Shown one piece after another: positions 26,573 through 37,357 of a stretch of DNA of 64,000 nt. Made by a program: the position numbers and the translations under genes. The stretch is from contig JACRCL010000005.1 of NCBI GenBank assembly GCA_016219015.1, positions 44,583-108,582 on the forward strand, read 5' to 3'. This DNA is from Deltaproteobacteria bacterium. GTDB taxonomy: Bacteria; Desulfobacterota; GWC2-55-46. The number at the start of each line of letters is the position of its first letter. Within the stretch, counting starts at the first letter, position 1. Under the pieces are notes generated by a model. It worked only from the letters and a program-made list of their open reading frames with translations. It searched no databases and was not told the origin of the DNA.

Positions 26573-28057
26573 ATGAAAAAGCCTTCTCATTTCCCTTCCC
26601 TCGAAGCCTTCAAAGAAAAGGCCATGTCATGCAACATAGTCCCGGTCTACAGGGACATACTCGCCGACACGGAGACCCCGGTTTCCGCCTTTTTGAAGAT
26701 AGACAACGGCGGCGACGCGTTCCTCCTTGAAAGCGTCGAGGGCGGCGAGAAGTGGGGCAGGTACAGCCTCCTCGGGGCCTCACCGAGGACGGTCGTAAGG
26801 AGCAGGGGGAACAGGACGGAGATAATAGAGGACGGCAAAAAAAGGACCGAAGAGGGCAACCCCATAGAGGTGCTGAAGGCATTAATGTCCCGTTACCGCC
26901 CGGCAGAGGTCGAAGGCGCGCCGAGGTTCTACGGAGGGGCGATAGGGTACATGGGGTATGACGTCATAAGGCATATAGAAAAGCTCCCGGACATTGCCCC
27001 GGCAGACCTCGGCCTGTACGACCTCTTTTTCATATTCACCGACACGCTCCTCGTGTTCGATAACGTCGAGCACAAGATAAAGGTCATCTCGAACGCCTAT
27101 ATCGAGGAAGGCTCGGACTTAGAAGATGTCTACGGCAGGGCGGTAAAGAGCATCGACTCCCTTGTGGATACGCTGCGTAACGGGGCCGTGCCCGCGAGGA
27201 AAGACGGGCCGAAGGACGCCCCCGGCATCTCCTCGAACTTCAGGAAAGAGGACTTCCTGAAGGCCGTCGAGAAGACCAAGGAGTACATACTCGAAGGCGA
27301 CATAATACAGGCCGTCATATCCCAGAGGTTCACTACCCCGCTTACGGTGGAGCCCTTCGACATATACAGGGCTTTGAGGGTGGTGAACCCGTCGCCCTAC
27401 ATGTTCTTCCTCCGGCTCGGGGACCTGACGCTTGCCGGGTCTTCGCCCGAGATACTCGTACGGGTGGAGGACGACTCCATAACCGTAAAGCCGATAGCCG
27501 GGACAAGGCGGCGCGGCAGGGACGCGGAAGAGGACCGCTCCCTTGAAAAGGAGCTTCTGGCCGACCCCAAGGAGAGGGCCGAGCACATAATGCTCGTGGA
27601 CCTCGGGCGTAACGACGTCGGCAGGGTGGCGAGGCCGGGCACCGTGGAGGTGAACGAGCTCATGACCATAGAGAGATACTCCCACGTGATGCACATCGTA
27701 TCCAACGTCCGGGGGCAGCTCGACAGGGGCATGGGCCCCTTCGACGCCTTCAAGTCGTGCTTCCCCGCCGGGACGCTTACGGGCGCGCCCAAGGTAAGGG
27801 CGATGGAGATAATAGAGGAGCTCGAGCCCTGCAAAAGGGGCGTATACGGCGGGTCGGTCGGGTACTTCGGGTACTCCGGCAACATGGACATGTGCATAAC
27901 GATAAGGACGCTCGTGATAAAAGACAACCGCATCTACGTGCAGGCCGGCGCCGGCATAGTGGCGGACTCGGTCCCGGAGAAGGAGTACGAGGAGACCGAG
28001 AACAAGGCCAGGGGCATGCTGAAGGCCGTGCACATGGCAATGGAAGGGCTATATTGA
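26573..28057 (+). CDS. trpE: anthranilate synthase component I
   Basis: 494 residues. Converts chorismate to anthranilate with ammonia from TrpG. Motifs: NIVPVYRDILADTETPVSAF at the N-terminus (feedback domain), LEGDIIQAVISQRF, DLGRNDVGRV and AGTLTGAPKVRAMEII of the chorismate-binding domain. ATG 26573 is used; a TTG two codons earlier is in frame. There is no Shine-Dalgarno and the predicted transcript start is very close, so it may be translated leaderless. The trpG gene follows after an A-family repeat. Confidence 0.95.
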   Translation: MKKPSHFPSLEAFKEKAMSCNIVPVYRDILADTETPVSAFLKIDNGGDAFLLESVEGGEKWGRYSLLGASPRTVVRSRGNRTEIIEDGKKRTEEGNPIEVLKALMSRYRPAEVEGAPRFYGGAIGYMGYDVIRHIEKLPDIAPADLGLYDLFFIFTDTLLVFDNVEHKIKVISNAYIEEGSDLEDVYGRAVKSIDSLVDTLRNGAVPARKDGPKDAPGISSNFRKEDFLKAVEKTKEYILEGDIIQAVISQRFTTPLTVEPFDIYRALRVVNPSPYMFFLRLGDLTLAGSSPEILVRVEDDSITVKPIAGTRRRGRDAEEDRSLEKELLADPKERAEHIMLVDLGRNDVGRVARPGTVEVNELMTIERYSHVMHIVSNVRGQLDRGMGPFDAFKSCFPAGTLTGAPKVRAMEIIEELEPCKRGVYGGSVGYFGYSGNMDMCITIRTLVIKDNRIYVQAGAGIVADSVPEKEYEETENKARGMLKAVHMAMEGLY

Positions 28058-28099
28058 GGCTTATTTCAGCAGTGTGCTGAAAAATTCAAAATTCGAAGA

Positions 28100-28217
28100 G
28101 GCTGCTCAAAAAGCTCCAGATGCAAGGCATCGAGGAGCGAGGAATGAGGCGTACTCTTCTGTACGCTGCAGTGACGAGCGACGATGATAACGCAGCAGAT
28201 GGACTTTTTCAGCAGCC
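28100..28217. repeat. A-family palindromic repeat (A4)
   Basis: ggctgctcaaaaagctccag ... gactttttcagcagcc, inserted between trpE and trpG. Upstream flank ctgaaaaattcaaaatt is the additional arm seen with other copies. The rest of the trp operon has overlapping genes, so this is an exception in the operon. Confidence 0.9.
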
Positions 28218-28233
28218 TTTAGGGGTATTAGCT

Positions 28234-28803
28234 ATGCTGTTGATGATAGACAACTACGACTCCTTTACCTTCAACCTCGTCCAGTATTTCCTCGAACTCG
28301 GCGAAGAGGTAAAAGTATTCAGGAACGACGCCATCACCGTCAAGGGCATAGAAAAGCTCGCCCCGAGGAGGCTCGTCATATCGCCGGGCCCGTGCGACCC
28401 GCAAAAGGCAGGCGTCTCGGTCGAGGCGATAAAATCCTTCGCGGGAAAGATCCCGATACTCGGCGTATGCCTCGGGCACCAGTCGATCGGCTACGCCTTC
28501 GGGGGGGATATCGTAAAGGCCCCGCGCCTCATGCACGGAAAGACCTCGATGGTCTACCACGACGGCAGGACAATATTCGACCGCATCGAAAACCCCTTCG
28601 AGGCCAACCGCTACCACTCGCTTATAGTAAAGAAAGAAACCCTGCCCGAGTGCCTTGAAGTGAGCGCGTGGACCGAGATGGACGAGATAATGGGGCTCAG
28701 GCACAGAACACACCCGATAGAGGGCGTCCAGTTCCACCCGGAGTCGATACTCACGAGGGCCGGGAAGGACATATTGAAAAATTTCCTGGAAAAATACAGA
28801 TAA
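28234..28803 (+). CDS. trpG: anthranilate synthase component II (glutamine amidotransferase)
   Basis: 189 residues. Class-I glutamine amidotransferase giving ammonia to TrpE (and possibly to PabB). Starts [15 protein letters not shown]; nucleophile Cys in [15 protein letters not shown]; His/Glu in GVQFHPESI. The frame is open upstream through repeat A4 but the family start is at ATG 28234, preceded by AGGGG. Confidence 0.95.
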   Translation: MLLMIDNYDSFTFNLVQYFLELGEEVKVFRNDAITVKGIEKLAPRRLVISPGPCDPQKAGVSVEAIKSFAGKIPILGVCLGHQSIGYAFGGDIVKAPRLMHGKTSMVYHDGRTIFDRIENPFEANRYHSLIVKKETLPECLEVSAWTEMDEIMGLRHRTHPIEGVQFHPESILTRAGKDILKNFLEKYR

Positions 28804-28808
28804 GCGCG

Positions 28809-29816
28809 ATGATAAAAGACGCCATATCCACCATAGTAAAAGGATCGGACCTGACGGAGTCCGAGATGATAGAGGTGATGAACGAGGTCATGACCGGGGC
28901 GGCCACCCCAGCGCAGATAGGCTCGTTCATAACCGCCCTCAGGATGAAGGGCGAGACCGTGGCCGAGATAACCGGGGCCGCGCGCGTGATGCGCGAGAGG
29001 GCCACGAAGATAGACTGCAAGGGAAGGGACGTCATCGACACCTGCGGCACCGGCGGGGACGAGTCGATGACCTTCAACATCTCTACCGCCGCGGCCCTCG
29101 TCACGGCGGGCTGCGGGATAACGGTCGCAAAGCACGGCAACCGCTCCATCTCCTCGAAGTGCGGAAGCGCCGACGTATTGAAGTCCCTCGGCGTAAACGT
29201 CGAGGCGGAGGTCTCAAGGGTCGAGGAGTGCGTGGCGGAGGCCGGTATAGGGTTCCTCTTCGCGCCCATGCTCCACGGCGCCATGAAGTACGCGGCCCCC
29301 GTAAGGAGGGAGCTCGGCATAAGGTCGATATTCAACCTCCTCGGCCCGCTTACGAACCCGGCCGGGGCAAAGCGCCAGATAATAGGCGTCTACGAACCGG
29401 CCCTTACCGACATGCTCGCCAAGGTGCTCTATAACCTCGGCTCAATCCACGCCTTCATCGTAAGGGGCGAGGACGGCCTCGACGAGATAACGCTCACGGG
29501 GCCCACCAGGGTAACGGAGCTCAAGGACGGCAAGATAAGGACCTACCACGTAAAGCCCGAGGACTTCGGGTTTGAGAAGTGCGCACCCGCGGACCTGAAG
29601 GGCGGGGAGCCTGAAAGGAACGCGGAGATAATACTCGGGGTTCTTAATGGCGTAAAGGGCCCGGCAAGGGACGTGGTGCTCCTTAACAGCGCGGCGGCCA
29701 TAACGGCCTCCGGCAAGACGGCAACGATAGAAGAGGGCATAGCCGCGGCGCGCGGCTCTATAGACTCGGGCGCGGCCATGGACAGGCTCGAAAGGCTAAA
29801 AAGGATAACCAACTGA
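28809..29816 (+). CDS. trpD: anthranilate phosphoribosyltransferase
   Basis: 335 residues. Transfers phosphoribose to anthranilate. Motifs DTCGTGGD, KHGNRSISSKCGSADVLKSL and NLLGPLTNPAGA are intact. Start placed at ATG 28809 (IKDAISTIVKGSDLTE), five bases after the trpG stop; a longer frame overlapping trpG is unlikely. Stop overlaps the trpC start (TGATG). Confidence 0.95.
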   Translation: MIKDAISTIVKGSDLTESEMIEVMNEVMTGAATPAQIGSFITALRMKGETVAEITGAARVMRERATKIDCKGRDVIDTCGTGGDESMTFNISTAAALVTAGCGITVAKHGNRSISSKCGSADVLKSLGVNVEAEVSRVEECVAEAGIGFLFAPMLHGAMKYAAPVRRELGIRSIFNLLGPLTNPAGAKRQIIGVYEPALTDMLAKVLYNLGSIHAFIVRGEDGLDEITLTGPTRVTELKDGKIRTYHVKPEDFGFEKCAPADLKGGEPERNAEIILGVLNGVKGPARDVVLLNSAAAITASGKTATIEEGIAAARGSIDSGAAMDRLERLKRITN

Positions 29817-30604
29817 TGATACTCGATAAGATTCTGGAGAACAAAAGGCAGGAGCTTGAGGTATCGAAGAAGTACGCCTCGCTGAAATTCCTTAACGACA
29901 AGATCGCGCGCTCTAAGCCCCTTAGGGACTTTACCGGGGCAATCTCCACGAAGGGCGGGCCCGAGGCGATAAGGATAATAGCGGAGGTAAAGAAGGCGTC
30001 TCCCTCGAAAGGGGTCATAAAGGCGGACTACTACCCCTTCGAGATAGCCCGCATGTACCAGCTGAACGGCGCGGTCGCCGTATCGGTCCTTACCGAGGAG
30101 AAGTTCTTCAAGGGCCATATCGACCACCTGACGTCCATAAAGATAAACCTCAAGCTGCCGGTCCTCCGGAAGGACTTCATCTTCGACGAGTACCAGGTGA
30201 TAGAGTCGAGGGCCGCCGGTGCCGACGCGATCCTCCTCATTGCGGCGATAGTCGAACAGGACGGGCTTAAGCGGCTCATAGACCTTACCTACAGCCTCGG
30301 CATGGCCGCGCTGGTGGAGGTGCACGACGAGGACGACCTCAAGAAGGCGGCTAAGGCCGGGGCGCGGATAATCGGCATAAACAACCGCGATCTCAAGACC
30401 TTCGAGGTAGACACGAAAACGACCGAGAGGCTCGCCCCGCTCGCCCCGAAAGAGGCGGTCATCGTCAGCGAGAGCGGCATCTCCACGCACCAGGACATAG
30501 TAAGGCTTAAAGGAGCGGGGGCATCGGCGTTCCTCATAGGAGAGGCGCTCATGAGGGAAGAAAACATCGGGGCGAAACTCAAAGAACTCATCCTGGGCGA
30601 TTGA
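29816..30604 (+). CDS. trpC: indole-3-glycerol-phosphate synthase
   Basis: 262 residues, (beta/alpha)8 barrel. Start LDKILENKRQELE is typical; active-site Lys/Glu segments are AEVKKASPSKGVI, LRKDFIFDEYQV and IIGINNRDLKTFEVD; phosphate site SESGISTHQD. Separate from TrpF here. The start overlaps the trpD stop. Confidence 0.95.
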   Translation: MILDKILENKRQELEVSKKYASLKFLNDKIARSKPLRDFTGAISTKGGPEAIRIIAEVKKASPSKGVIKADYYPFEIARMYQLNGAVAVSVLTEEKFFKGHIDHLTSIKINLKLPVLRKDFIFDEYQVIESRAAGADAILLIAAIVEQDGLKRLIDLTYSLGMAALVEVHDEDDLKKAAKAGARIIGINNRDLKTFEVDTKTTERLAPLAPKEAVIVSESGISTHQDIVRLKGAGASAFLIGEALMREENIGAKLKELILGD

Positions 30605-30607
30605 ACT

Positions 30608-31249
30608 TTGGCAAAGGCAAGGGTAAAGGTCTGCGGCATAACTAACATCGACGACGCGCTCATCTCCGCTGAGTATGGCGCGGACGCATTAGGGTTCGTA
30701 TTCTGGGAGAAGAGCCCGCGCTACATTAGCCCGGACAGGGCCGCGGCGATAATAAAGGCCCTGCCGCCGTTCATAACGGCCGTAGGGGTATTCGTGGACG
30801 AGCCTGCCGCGAGGGTCAGGTCGATAATCGACGCCTCGGGCCTCGGCTGCATCCAGCTCCACGGCTCGGAACCGCCTGAGGAATGCGCGAGGTTAAACGG
30901 GGCGACGGGCGTCAAGATAATAAAGGCCTTCAGGGTACGGGACAGGAACGACATATCGAGGCTCAGGGAATATAACGTCTCGGCCTATCTCCTCGACGCC
31001 TTCGTGGAGGGCGTGCCCGGAGGCACGGGCCATACCTTCAACTGGGAGATAGCGATAGAGGCAAAGGCGCGCGGGCGCGTAATATTATCCGGCGGCCTTA
31101 ACCCTGAGAACATAATACAGGCGCTGGCAAAGGTAGAACCCTACGGGGTGGACGTAAGCTCGGGCGTCGAAGAGAGCCCCGGCAAAAAGGACAGGGACAA
31201 ATTAATAAAATTCATAAAGCGGGTAAAAGAATATGAAAAAGATGCCTGA
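30608..31249 (+). CDS. trpF: phosphoribosylanthranilate isomerase
   Basis: 213 residues. [12 protein letters not shown] with the catalytic Cys, [27 protein letters not shown] with the catalytic Asp, and [10 protein letters not shown]. It starts with TTG at 30608, three bases after the trpC stop; no better start exists before VKVCGIT. Its 3' end overlaps trpB by 17 bases. Confidence 0.94.
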   Translation: MAKARVKVCGITNIDDALISAEYGADALGFVFWEKSPRYISPDRAAAIIKALPPFITAVGVFVDEPAARVRSIIDASGLGCIQLHGSEPPEECARLNGATGVKIIKAFRVRDRNDISRLREYNVSAYLLDAFVEGVPGGTGHTFNWEIAIEAKARGRVILSGGLNPENIIQALAKVEPYGVDVSSGVEESPGKKDRDKLIKFIKRVKEYEKDA

Positions 31250-32426
31250 CAGGCTCGGGCACTTCGGGGTCTACGGCGGAAGGTACATCTCGGAGACGCT
31301 CATGCCGGCCGTCATGGAGCTCGAGGAGGCCTACGTTAAATGGAGGCACAGGCCCGAGTTCAAGGATGAGTTCAACTACTATCTCAAGGAGTACGTCGGC
31401 AGGCCCACGCCCCTTTATCTCGCCGAGAGGCTCACGAAAAAGGCGGGCGGCGCGAAGATATACCTCAAGCGCGAGGACCTCTGCCATACCGGCGCTCACA
31501 AGATAAACAACACCATCGGCCAGATACTCCTTGCCAAGAGGATGGGCAAGACCAGGGTCATAGCCGAGACGGGCGCGGGCCAGCACGGGGTCGCAACGGC
31601 GACCGTGGCCGCCATGTTCGGGCTCGAGTGCGAGGTCTACATGGGCGAGGACGACATAAGGAGGCAGTCCCCGAACGTCTTCAGGATGAAGCTCCTCGGC
31701 GCTAAGGTAACCCCCGTGACCTCCGGGAGCAAGACCCTGAAGGACGCCATGAACGAGGCCCTGAGGGACTGGGTCACGAACGTCTATAACACCTTCTACA
31801 TAATCGGCACCGTTGCGGGCCCCCACCCTTATCCGATGATGGTAAGGGACTTCCAGTCCATCATAGGGACCGAGGCCAGGAGGCAGATAAAGGAGATTGC
31901 CGGCGGTCTCCCCGACCACCTGATAGCGTGCGTGGGCGGAGGGAGCAACGCCATGGGGCTCTTCCATCCGTTCCTCGAAGACCCGGTAAAGATGACGGGC
32001 GTCGAGGCCGGTGGGCTGGGCCTTTCGACAGGCAAGCACGCGGCCTCGATAAACGGCGGCTCCATAGGCGTGCTCCACGGCAATAAGACCTATCTCCTTC
32101 AGGACAGGTTCGGGCAGATAATCGACACCCACTCCATCTCCGCGGGGCTCGATTACCCCGGCGTTGGGCCGGAGCACTCGTACCTGCACGACAAGGGGCG
32201 CATAAATTACACGACCATAACGGACAAGGAAGCGCTCGACGGCTTCAAGGCGTTGACGCTCTCGGAGGGCATCATACCCGCTCTTGAGAGCTCGCACGCC
32301 GTGGCCTACGCCGTAAAGGCCGCCAGGGCCATGCCCAAGGACTCCACCATCATCGTCTGCCTCTCGGGCAGGGGCGACAAGGACCTGAATACCGTATCAA
32401 AGGCTTTCAATTACGAGCTCGAATAA
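31233..32426 (+). CDS. trpB: tryptophan synthase beta chain
   Basis: 397 residues. Joins indole and serine with pyridoxal phosphate. The cofactor lysine lies in [10 protein letters not shown]; the phosphate loop is [19 protein letters not shown] is typical of TrpB1. Begins [19 protein letters not shown] inside the end of trpF. Confidence 0.97.
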   Translation: MKKMPDRLGHFGVYGGRYISETLMPAVMELEEAYVKWRHRPEFKDEFNYYLKEYVGRPTPLYLAERLTKKAGGAKIYLKREDLCHTGAHKINNTIGQILLAKRMGKTRVIAETGAGQHGVATATVAAMFGLECEVYMGEDDIRRQSPNVFRMKLLGAKVTPVTSGSKTLKDAMNEALRDWVTNVYNTFYIIGTVAGPHPYPMMVRDFQSIIGTEARRQIKEIAGGLPDHLIACVGGGSNAMGLFHPFLEDPVKMTGVEAGGLGLSTGKHAASINGGSIGVLHGNKTYLLQDRFGQIIDTHSISAGLDYPGVGPEHSYLHDKGRINYTTITDKEALDGFKALTLSEGIIPALESSHAVAYAVKAARAMPKDSTIIVCLSGRGDKDLNTVSKAFNYELE

Positions 32427-32437
32427 GGTAGAAGAAG

Positions 32438-33253
32438 ATGAAGACACTGAAGCAGGACGGAAGGATAGCGAGGAAATTCAGCGAGCTTAAGGCGCGGGGT
32501 GAAAAGGCGCTCATCACCTTCATCACGGCCGGGGACCCGGACCTGGCCGGGACTAAAAAGATAATCTCCACGCTCGAAGGCTCCGGGGCCGACATAATAG
32601 AGCTGGGGATACCGTTTTCAGACCCCATGGCCGACGGCCCGACCATACAGGCCTCGTCGGAGAGGGCCGTAAAGAACGGCGTGAGGCTCAGGGACGTCCT
32701 CGCCCTCGTGAAAGAGGTGCGCGAGGCGAGCGAGATACCCATCGTGCTCTTCGGCTACTATAACCCGATATTCCAGTACGGCCTCGAAAAATTCGCGAAA
32801 GACGCCCGGAAGGCGGGCGCCGACGGGGTGCTCGTCGTGGACCTGCCGGCGGAAGAGGCGGACGAGCTGAAGGCCGAGCTCGATAAAAACGGCATAAGCC
32901 TCATATTCCTCCTTACGCCCACGAGCACCGAGGAGCGGATAAAACTCACAGCGGGAAAGGCCTCGGGTTTTATATACTTCGTAAGCGTAACGGGCGTAAC
33001 AGGGGCGAGGCGGAACGTATCGGCAAAGGTATCGGGGTACGTGAAGAAGGTCAGGAGGCACATAGACATCCCCATAGGCGTGGGGTTCGGGATATCCACG
33101 CCGGGGCAGGTAAAAGAGGTCTGCGGCTACTCCGACGCGGTCATAGTCGGCAGCGCGATAGTGAACATAATCGGCAAAAACGGCGGCTCCGGGAGTCTCC
33201 TCAAGGAAGTCGGCGGCTTCGTGGCGGGGCTTAAAAAAGGCACCCTGCCCTGA
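32438..33253 (+). CDS. trpA: tryptophan synthase alpha chain
   Basis: 271 residues. Splits indole-glycerol phosphate to indole. Catalytic Glu in ELGIPFSDP and Asp in DPMADGPTIQ; phosphate loop VGFGIS and IVGSAIV. It ends the trp set trpEGDCFBA. Confidence 0.96.
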   Translation: MKTLKQDGRIARKFSELKARGEKALITFITAGDPDLAGTKKIISTLEGSGADIIELGIPFSDPMADGPTIQASSERAVKNGVRLRDVLALVKEVREASEIPIVLFGYYNPIFQYGLEKFAKDARKAGADGVLVVDLPAEEADELKAELDKNGISLIFLLTPTSTEERIKLTAGKASGFIYFVSVTGVTGARRNVSAKVSGYVKKVRRHIDIPIGVGFGISTPGQVKEVCGYSDAVIVGSAIVNIIGKNGGSGSLLKEVGGFVAGLKKGTLP

Positions 33254-33275
33254 TGCCTTAAGAGGCTTATCTGGA

Positions 33276-34952
33276 ATGACGTCCAAGGCGAAAGCTGTTT
33301 CTCCCGATTTAAAAAGGAAGCTCGGGATAATGAACCTCGAGCTCGAGGTCTACAGGCAGATAGGCGGGCTTGTGGTCAGGGGCGCCTCGCGCGAAAGCGT
33401 CCTCAACAAGCTCATGGACTTCACCCTGAAGGCCATGGCGACGACCTCGGGCTCGCTGTGCCTGCTCGACGGGGCCACGAAAGAGCTCTCCTTCGAGGTC
33501 GTAAGGGGCGCTGGCGCGAAGAGGCTCAAGGGTTTAAGGATGCGCCCGGCAAGCGGCATAGCGGGCCACGTCGCCTCCACGGGAAAGGCGTATATAAGCC
33601 AGGACCTCAGGAAGGACAGGCTCTGGAGCGGGATAAAGACCGATGCGGCCCATAAGAACATGCTCGCCGTCCCGCTCATGAGAAGGCGCAAGGTCATAGG
33701 TGTCATAGAGGTCATAAACAGGAACGGCGGCAAGCCCTTCACGAATTCGGACAAGAAGGTCATGACCTCGCTCGCCAACCACTTCTCGATAATAATGGAG
33801 CGGGCCAACTTATTTGCCGAGCTCGACGGCAGGATAAAGCAGTTCTCCACGCTTAACGAGGTCGGCAACCTCCTCATCTCGACGCTCGACCAGTCCGTTG
33901 TGCGTCACAGGGCCATGGAGGCGATAACGAAGCTGATGCACGCGGAGGCGGGCTCGCTCCTGCTGGTGGACAGGGAGCGCGGTGAGCTCTACTTCGAGGT
34001 GGCTCTCGGGTCAAGGGGCAAAAGGCTCAAGGAGGTCAGGCTCGACATAGGCGAAGGCATCGCCGGGTGGGTGGCCAAGCACGGAAGGCCGCTCCTTATC
34101 CACGACGTGACCAAGGACAAGAGGTTCCAGGGCAAGATCGACAAGAGGAGCAAGTTCAGTACAAGGAACATGATATGCGTGCCCGTGACCATAAAGGGCA
34201 ACGTGATCGGGGTGCTCCAGGCCATAAACAGGGTCTCGGGGCCGTTCACCAGGGAGGACCTGAAGCTATTCCAGCTCTTCTCGAACCAGGTCGCCATAGC
34301 GCTCGACAACGCCCGGCTCTACGAGGAGATAAAGGACACCTTCCACGCTACTTCCGGCGCGCTCGCCGAGGCCATAGAAAAAAGGGACCCCTACACCGGC
34401 GGCCATACGAAGAGGGTCCTTGCCTATTGCCTCGCGATAGCCAAACACCTCAAGATGCCGGAGGCCTCCCTCGAGGTATTGAAGCTCTCGGCGGTGCTCC
34501 ACGACATCGGCAAGATCGGCATAGAGGACAGGATACTCCGGAAAGACGCCCCGCTCGACGGCGACGAGGCCGCGTCCATGAGGATGCACCCCGAGCTCGG
34601 CGCCGAGATACTGAAGCACGTGCCGCAATTGAAGGACGTCGTGCCGGGCATGCTCTGCCATCACGAGAGGGTAGACGGGCTCGGGTACCCGAACGGGTTC
34701 AAGAAGGAGCGGATACCTCTCATAGCGAGGATAATATCGGTTGCGGACACCTACGACGCCATGACGACCACCAGGCCGTACAGGAAAGGCCTGCCGCCGG
34801 AGGCCGCCGTGAAGGAGCTGAAGAAATACTCGGGCAGGCAGTTCGACGACGATATCGTGAAGGCCTTCATGCGGGCGTTCCGCAGGGGCGAGATAAACGG
34901 ATCGGGGCGGCCCGATAAAAAACAGCGGTCCGTCTCTTCGAGGCAGCCATGA
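33276..34952 (+). CDS. GAF-GAF-HD-GYP protein, putative c-di-GMP phosphodiesterase
   Basis: 558 residues, cytoplasmic. Two GAF domains (about 25-180 and 190-350; repeated [16 protein letters not shown] and [16 protein letters not shown], each followed by a '[18 protein letters not shown]'-type strand set) precede an HD-GYP domain: HDIGKIGI near 409 and [11 protein letters not shown] near 463. HD-GYP proteins with both motifs hydrolyse cyclic di-GMP. It sits 22 bases after trpA and overlaps accD by four bases (ATGA), so it seems part of the trp-accD transcript. What the GAF domains bind is unknown. Confidence 0.9.
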   Translation: MTSKAKAVSPDLKRKLGIMNLELEVYRQIGGLVVRGASRESVLNKLMDFTLKAMATTSGSLCLLDGATKELSFEVVRGAGAKRLKGLRMRPASGIAGHVASTGKAYISQDLRKDRLWSGIKTDAAHKNMLAVPLMRRRKVIGVIEVINRNGGKPFTNSDKKVMTSLANHFSIIMERANLFAELDGRIKQFSTLNEVGNLLISTLDQSVVRHRAMEAITKLMHAEAGSLLLVDRERGELYFEVALGSRGKRLKEVRLDIGEGIAGWVAKHGRPLLIHDVTKDKRFQGKIDKRSKFSTRNMICVPVTIKGNVIGVLQAINRVSGPFTREDLKLFQLFSNQVAIALDNARLYEEIKDTFHATSGALAEAIEKRDPYTGGHTKRVLAYCLAIAKHLKMPEASLEVLKLSAVLHDIGKIGIEDRILRKDAPLDGDEAASMRMHPELGAEILKHVPQLKDVVPGMLCHHERVDGLGYPNGFKKERIPLIARIISVADTYDAMTTTRPYRKGLPPEAAVKELKKYSGRQFDDDIVKAFMRAFRRGEINGSGRPDKKQRSVSSRQP

Positions 34953-35800
34953 TCTGGTTCAAGAAGGACATACTCTCCAACGGGGAGGAGAGCAAAAGCG
35001 TAAAGGTCCCGGTGGGGCTGTGGGTCAAGTGCGAGCACTGCGGGGAGATCATCTACAAGAAAGAGGCCGAAAGGAACCTCGACGTCTGCCCCAAGTGCAA
35101 CTACCACTTCCGCATCTCGGCCCTGGCCAGGATAAATATCGTCGTGGACGAAGGTACGTTCGTCGAGCACGACCCCTTGCTGGAGCCCGTGGACGGCCTT
35201 GACTTCAAGGACCTCAAGAAATACAAGGACAGGATAAAGGCCTCGCAGAAGGAGACCGGCTTGAAGGACTCGCTCGTCTCCGGAGAGGGGCTCATAGGCG
35301 GGCAGAGGGCGATGCTGGCGGCCTTCGACTTCTCGTTCATGGGCGGGTCGATGGGCTCTGTCGTGGGAGAGAAAATCGCAAGGATGGTGGAGAGGGCCGT
35401 GGAGGCTGGCTGCGGCGTAGTCATATTCTCGTCTTCGGGCGGGGCGCGCATGCAGGAGTCGATCCTGTCGCTCATGCAGATGGCAAAGACCTCGGCCGCG
35501 CTCGCGAAACTCAAGGAAGCGGGCCTGCCGTACATCTCCGTCCTTACCGACCCTACCATGGGCGGCGTGACGGCGAGCTTCGCCATGCTCGGGGACGTGA
35601 TAGTGGCCGAGCCGAGGGCGCTCGTGGGTTTCGCCGGGCCGAGGGTCATAGCCGAGACCATAAGGCAGAAGCTCCCCGAGGGCTTCCAGAGGGCGGAGTA
35701 CCTCCTTGAGCACGGCATGATAGACATGATAGTGGAAAGAAAGATGATGAAAGAGACCCTGTCGAGGCTCCTGGCGATGCTCGCGGAGAAACAGGGCTGA
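34949..35800 (+). CDS. accD: acetyl-CoA carboxylase carboxyltransferase beta subunit
   Basis: 283 residues. N-terminal four-Cys zinc ribbon (Cys28, Cys31, Cys47, Cys50) followed by the carboxyltransferase core ([40 protein letters not shown]). Makes malonyl-CoA with AccA (not in the window). Followed after one base by repeat A5; the trp-accD-folC order is common in Proteobacteria. Confidence 0.96.
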   Translation: MIWFKKDILSNGEESKSVKVPVGLWVKCEHCGEIIYKKEAERNLDVCPKCNYHFRISALARINIVVDEGTFVEHDPLLEPVDGLDFKDLKKYKDRIKASQKETGLKDSLVSGEGLIGGQRAMLAAFDFSFMGGSMGSVVGEKIARMVERAVEAGCGVVIFSSSGGARMQESILSLMQMAKTSAALAKLKEAGLPYISVLTDPTMGGVTASFAMLGDVIVAEPRALVGFAGPRVIAETIRQKLPEGFQRAEYLLEHGMIDMIVERKMMKETLSRLLAMLAEKQG

Positions 35801-35801
35801 A

Positions 35802-35917
35802 CAGGCTGCTGAAAAAGTCCATCTGCTTTGTTGTCTTCGTCTTGTCATAACGTAAGGAAAGTACGCCTCATTCCTCGCTCCTTGACGCCTCGCATCTGGA
35901 GCTTTTTGAGCAGCCTG
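35802..35917. repeat. A-family palindromic repeat (A5)
   Basis: caggctgctgaaaaagtcca ... agctttttgagcagcct, followed by the extra arm cccgagttttttagcaacctg. It begins one base after the accD stop and separates accD from folC. Confidence 0.9.
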
Positions 35918-35963
35918 AACAAATCCCGAGTTTTTTAGCAACCTGTTAAAGCCAAAGAGCCCC

Positions 35964-37250
35964 ATGCCCCCCAGAAATAAGACCTTAGAGTATCTCTCAA
36001 GCCTCCACGGCCACGGCATAAAGCTGAGCTTAAGCCGCATAAAAGAGCTCCTTCGCCTCCTCGGGAACCCCCAGGACGATTTCCCCACCATACACATAGC
36101 AGGCACCAACGGTAAGGGCTCCACCGCCGCTTACCTTAGCTCCATCTCAGGCAGGGCGGGGTTCAAGACCGGCCTCTACACGTCCCCCCACCTCATAAAA
36201 TTCAACGAACGGATACAGGTCTCCGGCAGGCCCATCTCCGATCAAGCCATGCGGAGGATAGCCGTAAAGGTAAGGAAGGCCGCTAAAAAGATGACCGGCC
36301 CCGACAGGGCGCTTTCCTTTTTCGAGTTCACGACGGCCATGGCCTTTTTGTATTTCAAGGAGAGGTCCGTCGATATCGGCGTGATAGAAACAGGCATGGG
36401 CGGGAGGTTCGACGCCACGAACGTCGTAACGCCCCTCGTATCGGTCATAACCAACATAGGCCTCGACCATACCATGTACCTCGGAGCGAAGGTCAAAGAC
36501 ATCGCCTTTGAGAAGGCGGGGATAATAAAAAGGGGCGTGCCGGTTATAACAGGAGAGGAGAAGGCCGAGGCCCTTGCGGTGATAGAGAAGGCGTCGAGGC
36601 GGATGGGCGCGAGGCTCCTTAAGATAGGTCAAGACTTTACCCCGAGAAAGGGGCACGATGGCCGGCTCGACTATTCCGGGGTCGATATCGACATCAAAAG
36701 TCTTACGCCGGGACTTCGCGGGGCGCATCAGTTCAAGAACGCGGCCTGCGCCCTGGCCGCGATAGAGGTCTTGAGGGGAAGCGGCTTCAAGATACCGGTA
36801 AAGGCGATAAGGCAGGGGCTTAAAGGCACGATATGGCCCGCTCGGGTGGATGTGGTTTCCAGACGCCCGCTTGTGATACTCGACGCGGCGCATAACCCCG
36901 ACGGAGCGCTCACGCTCGCAAACGCCCTCAAGGAATTCCGCTACAAGAGCCTTACCCTCGTGCTCGGCATAATGGCTGACAAGGACATCCCCGGCATACT
37001 TTCCAGCCTCGCGCCTCTCGCGGATAATATAATAGTGTGCGCGCCCGAAACCGACAGGGCCGCCTCCCCCGCCCTCATCGTCCGTATGTTAGGGCGGATG
37101 CTCAGGCCCTTCTCAAAACCCGCCGTTGTCAAGAGTTCCGTAAAGGACGGAGTCGCCGCGGCCCTCAAAGACGCTCGCAAAGGCGACGCCGTATGCGTGA
37201 CGGGGTCGATATTTACCGTGGGCGAGGCTAAAAAATACCTGAAGGCCTGA
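35964..37250 (+). CDS. folC: folylpolyglutamate / dihydrofolate synthase
   Basis: 428 residues. ATP-binding loop HIAGTNGKGSTAAYL, GLYTSPHLIKFNERI, ETGMGGRFDATNV and the C-terminal ligase domain with LDAAHNPDGA, all Mur-ligase-family signatures. Adds glutamate to folates and may convert dihydropteroate. The window also has the FolE2 and QueD genes of pterin metabolism, but not adjacent. Weak ribosome binding site before ATG 35964. Confidence 0.94.
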   Translation: MPPRNKTLEYLSSLHGHGIKLSLSRIKELLRLLGNPQDDFPTIHIAGTNGKGSTAAYLSSISGRAGFKTGLYTSPHLIKFNERIQVSGRPISDQAMRRIAVKVRKAAKKMTGPDRALSFFEFTTAMAFLYFKERSVDIGVIETGMGGRFDATNVVTPLVSVITNIGLDHTMYLGAKVKDIAFEKAGIIKRGVPVITGEEKAEALAVIEKASRRMGARLLKIGQDFTPRKGHDGRLDYSGVDIDIKSLTPGLRGAHQFKNAACALAAIEVLRGSGFKIPVKAIRQGLKGTIWPARVDVVSRRPLVILDAAHNPDGALTLANALKEFRYKSLTLVLGIMADKDIPGILSSLAPLADNIIVCAPETDRAASPALIVRMLGRMLRPFSKPAVVKSSVKDGVAAALKDARKGDAVCVTGSIFTVGEAKKYLKA

Positions 37251-37357
37251 GTTCACCGCGCTTGTAAAAGCCGCACTTGTGTGCTAATTTTTTTTAGCCC
37301 CCGGCCTACGGTCTTCCACAAAAATCCCGGCGGGGCCCTTATAACCCTGACCATACG

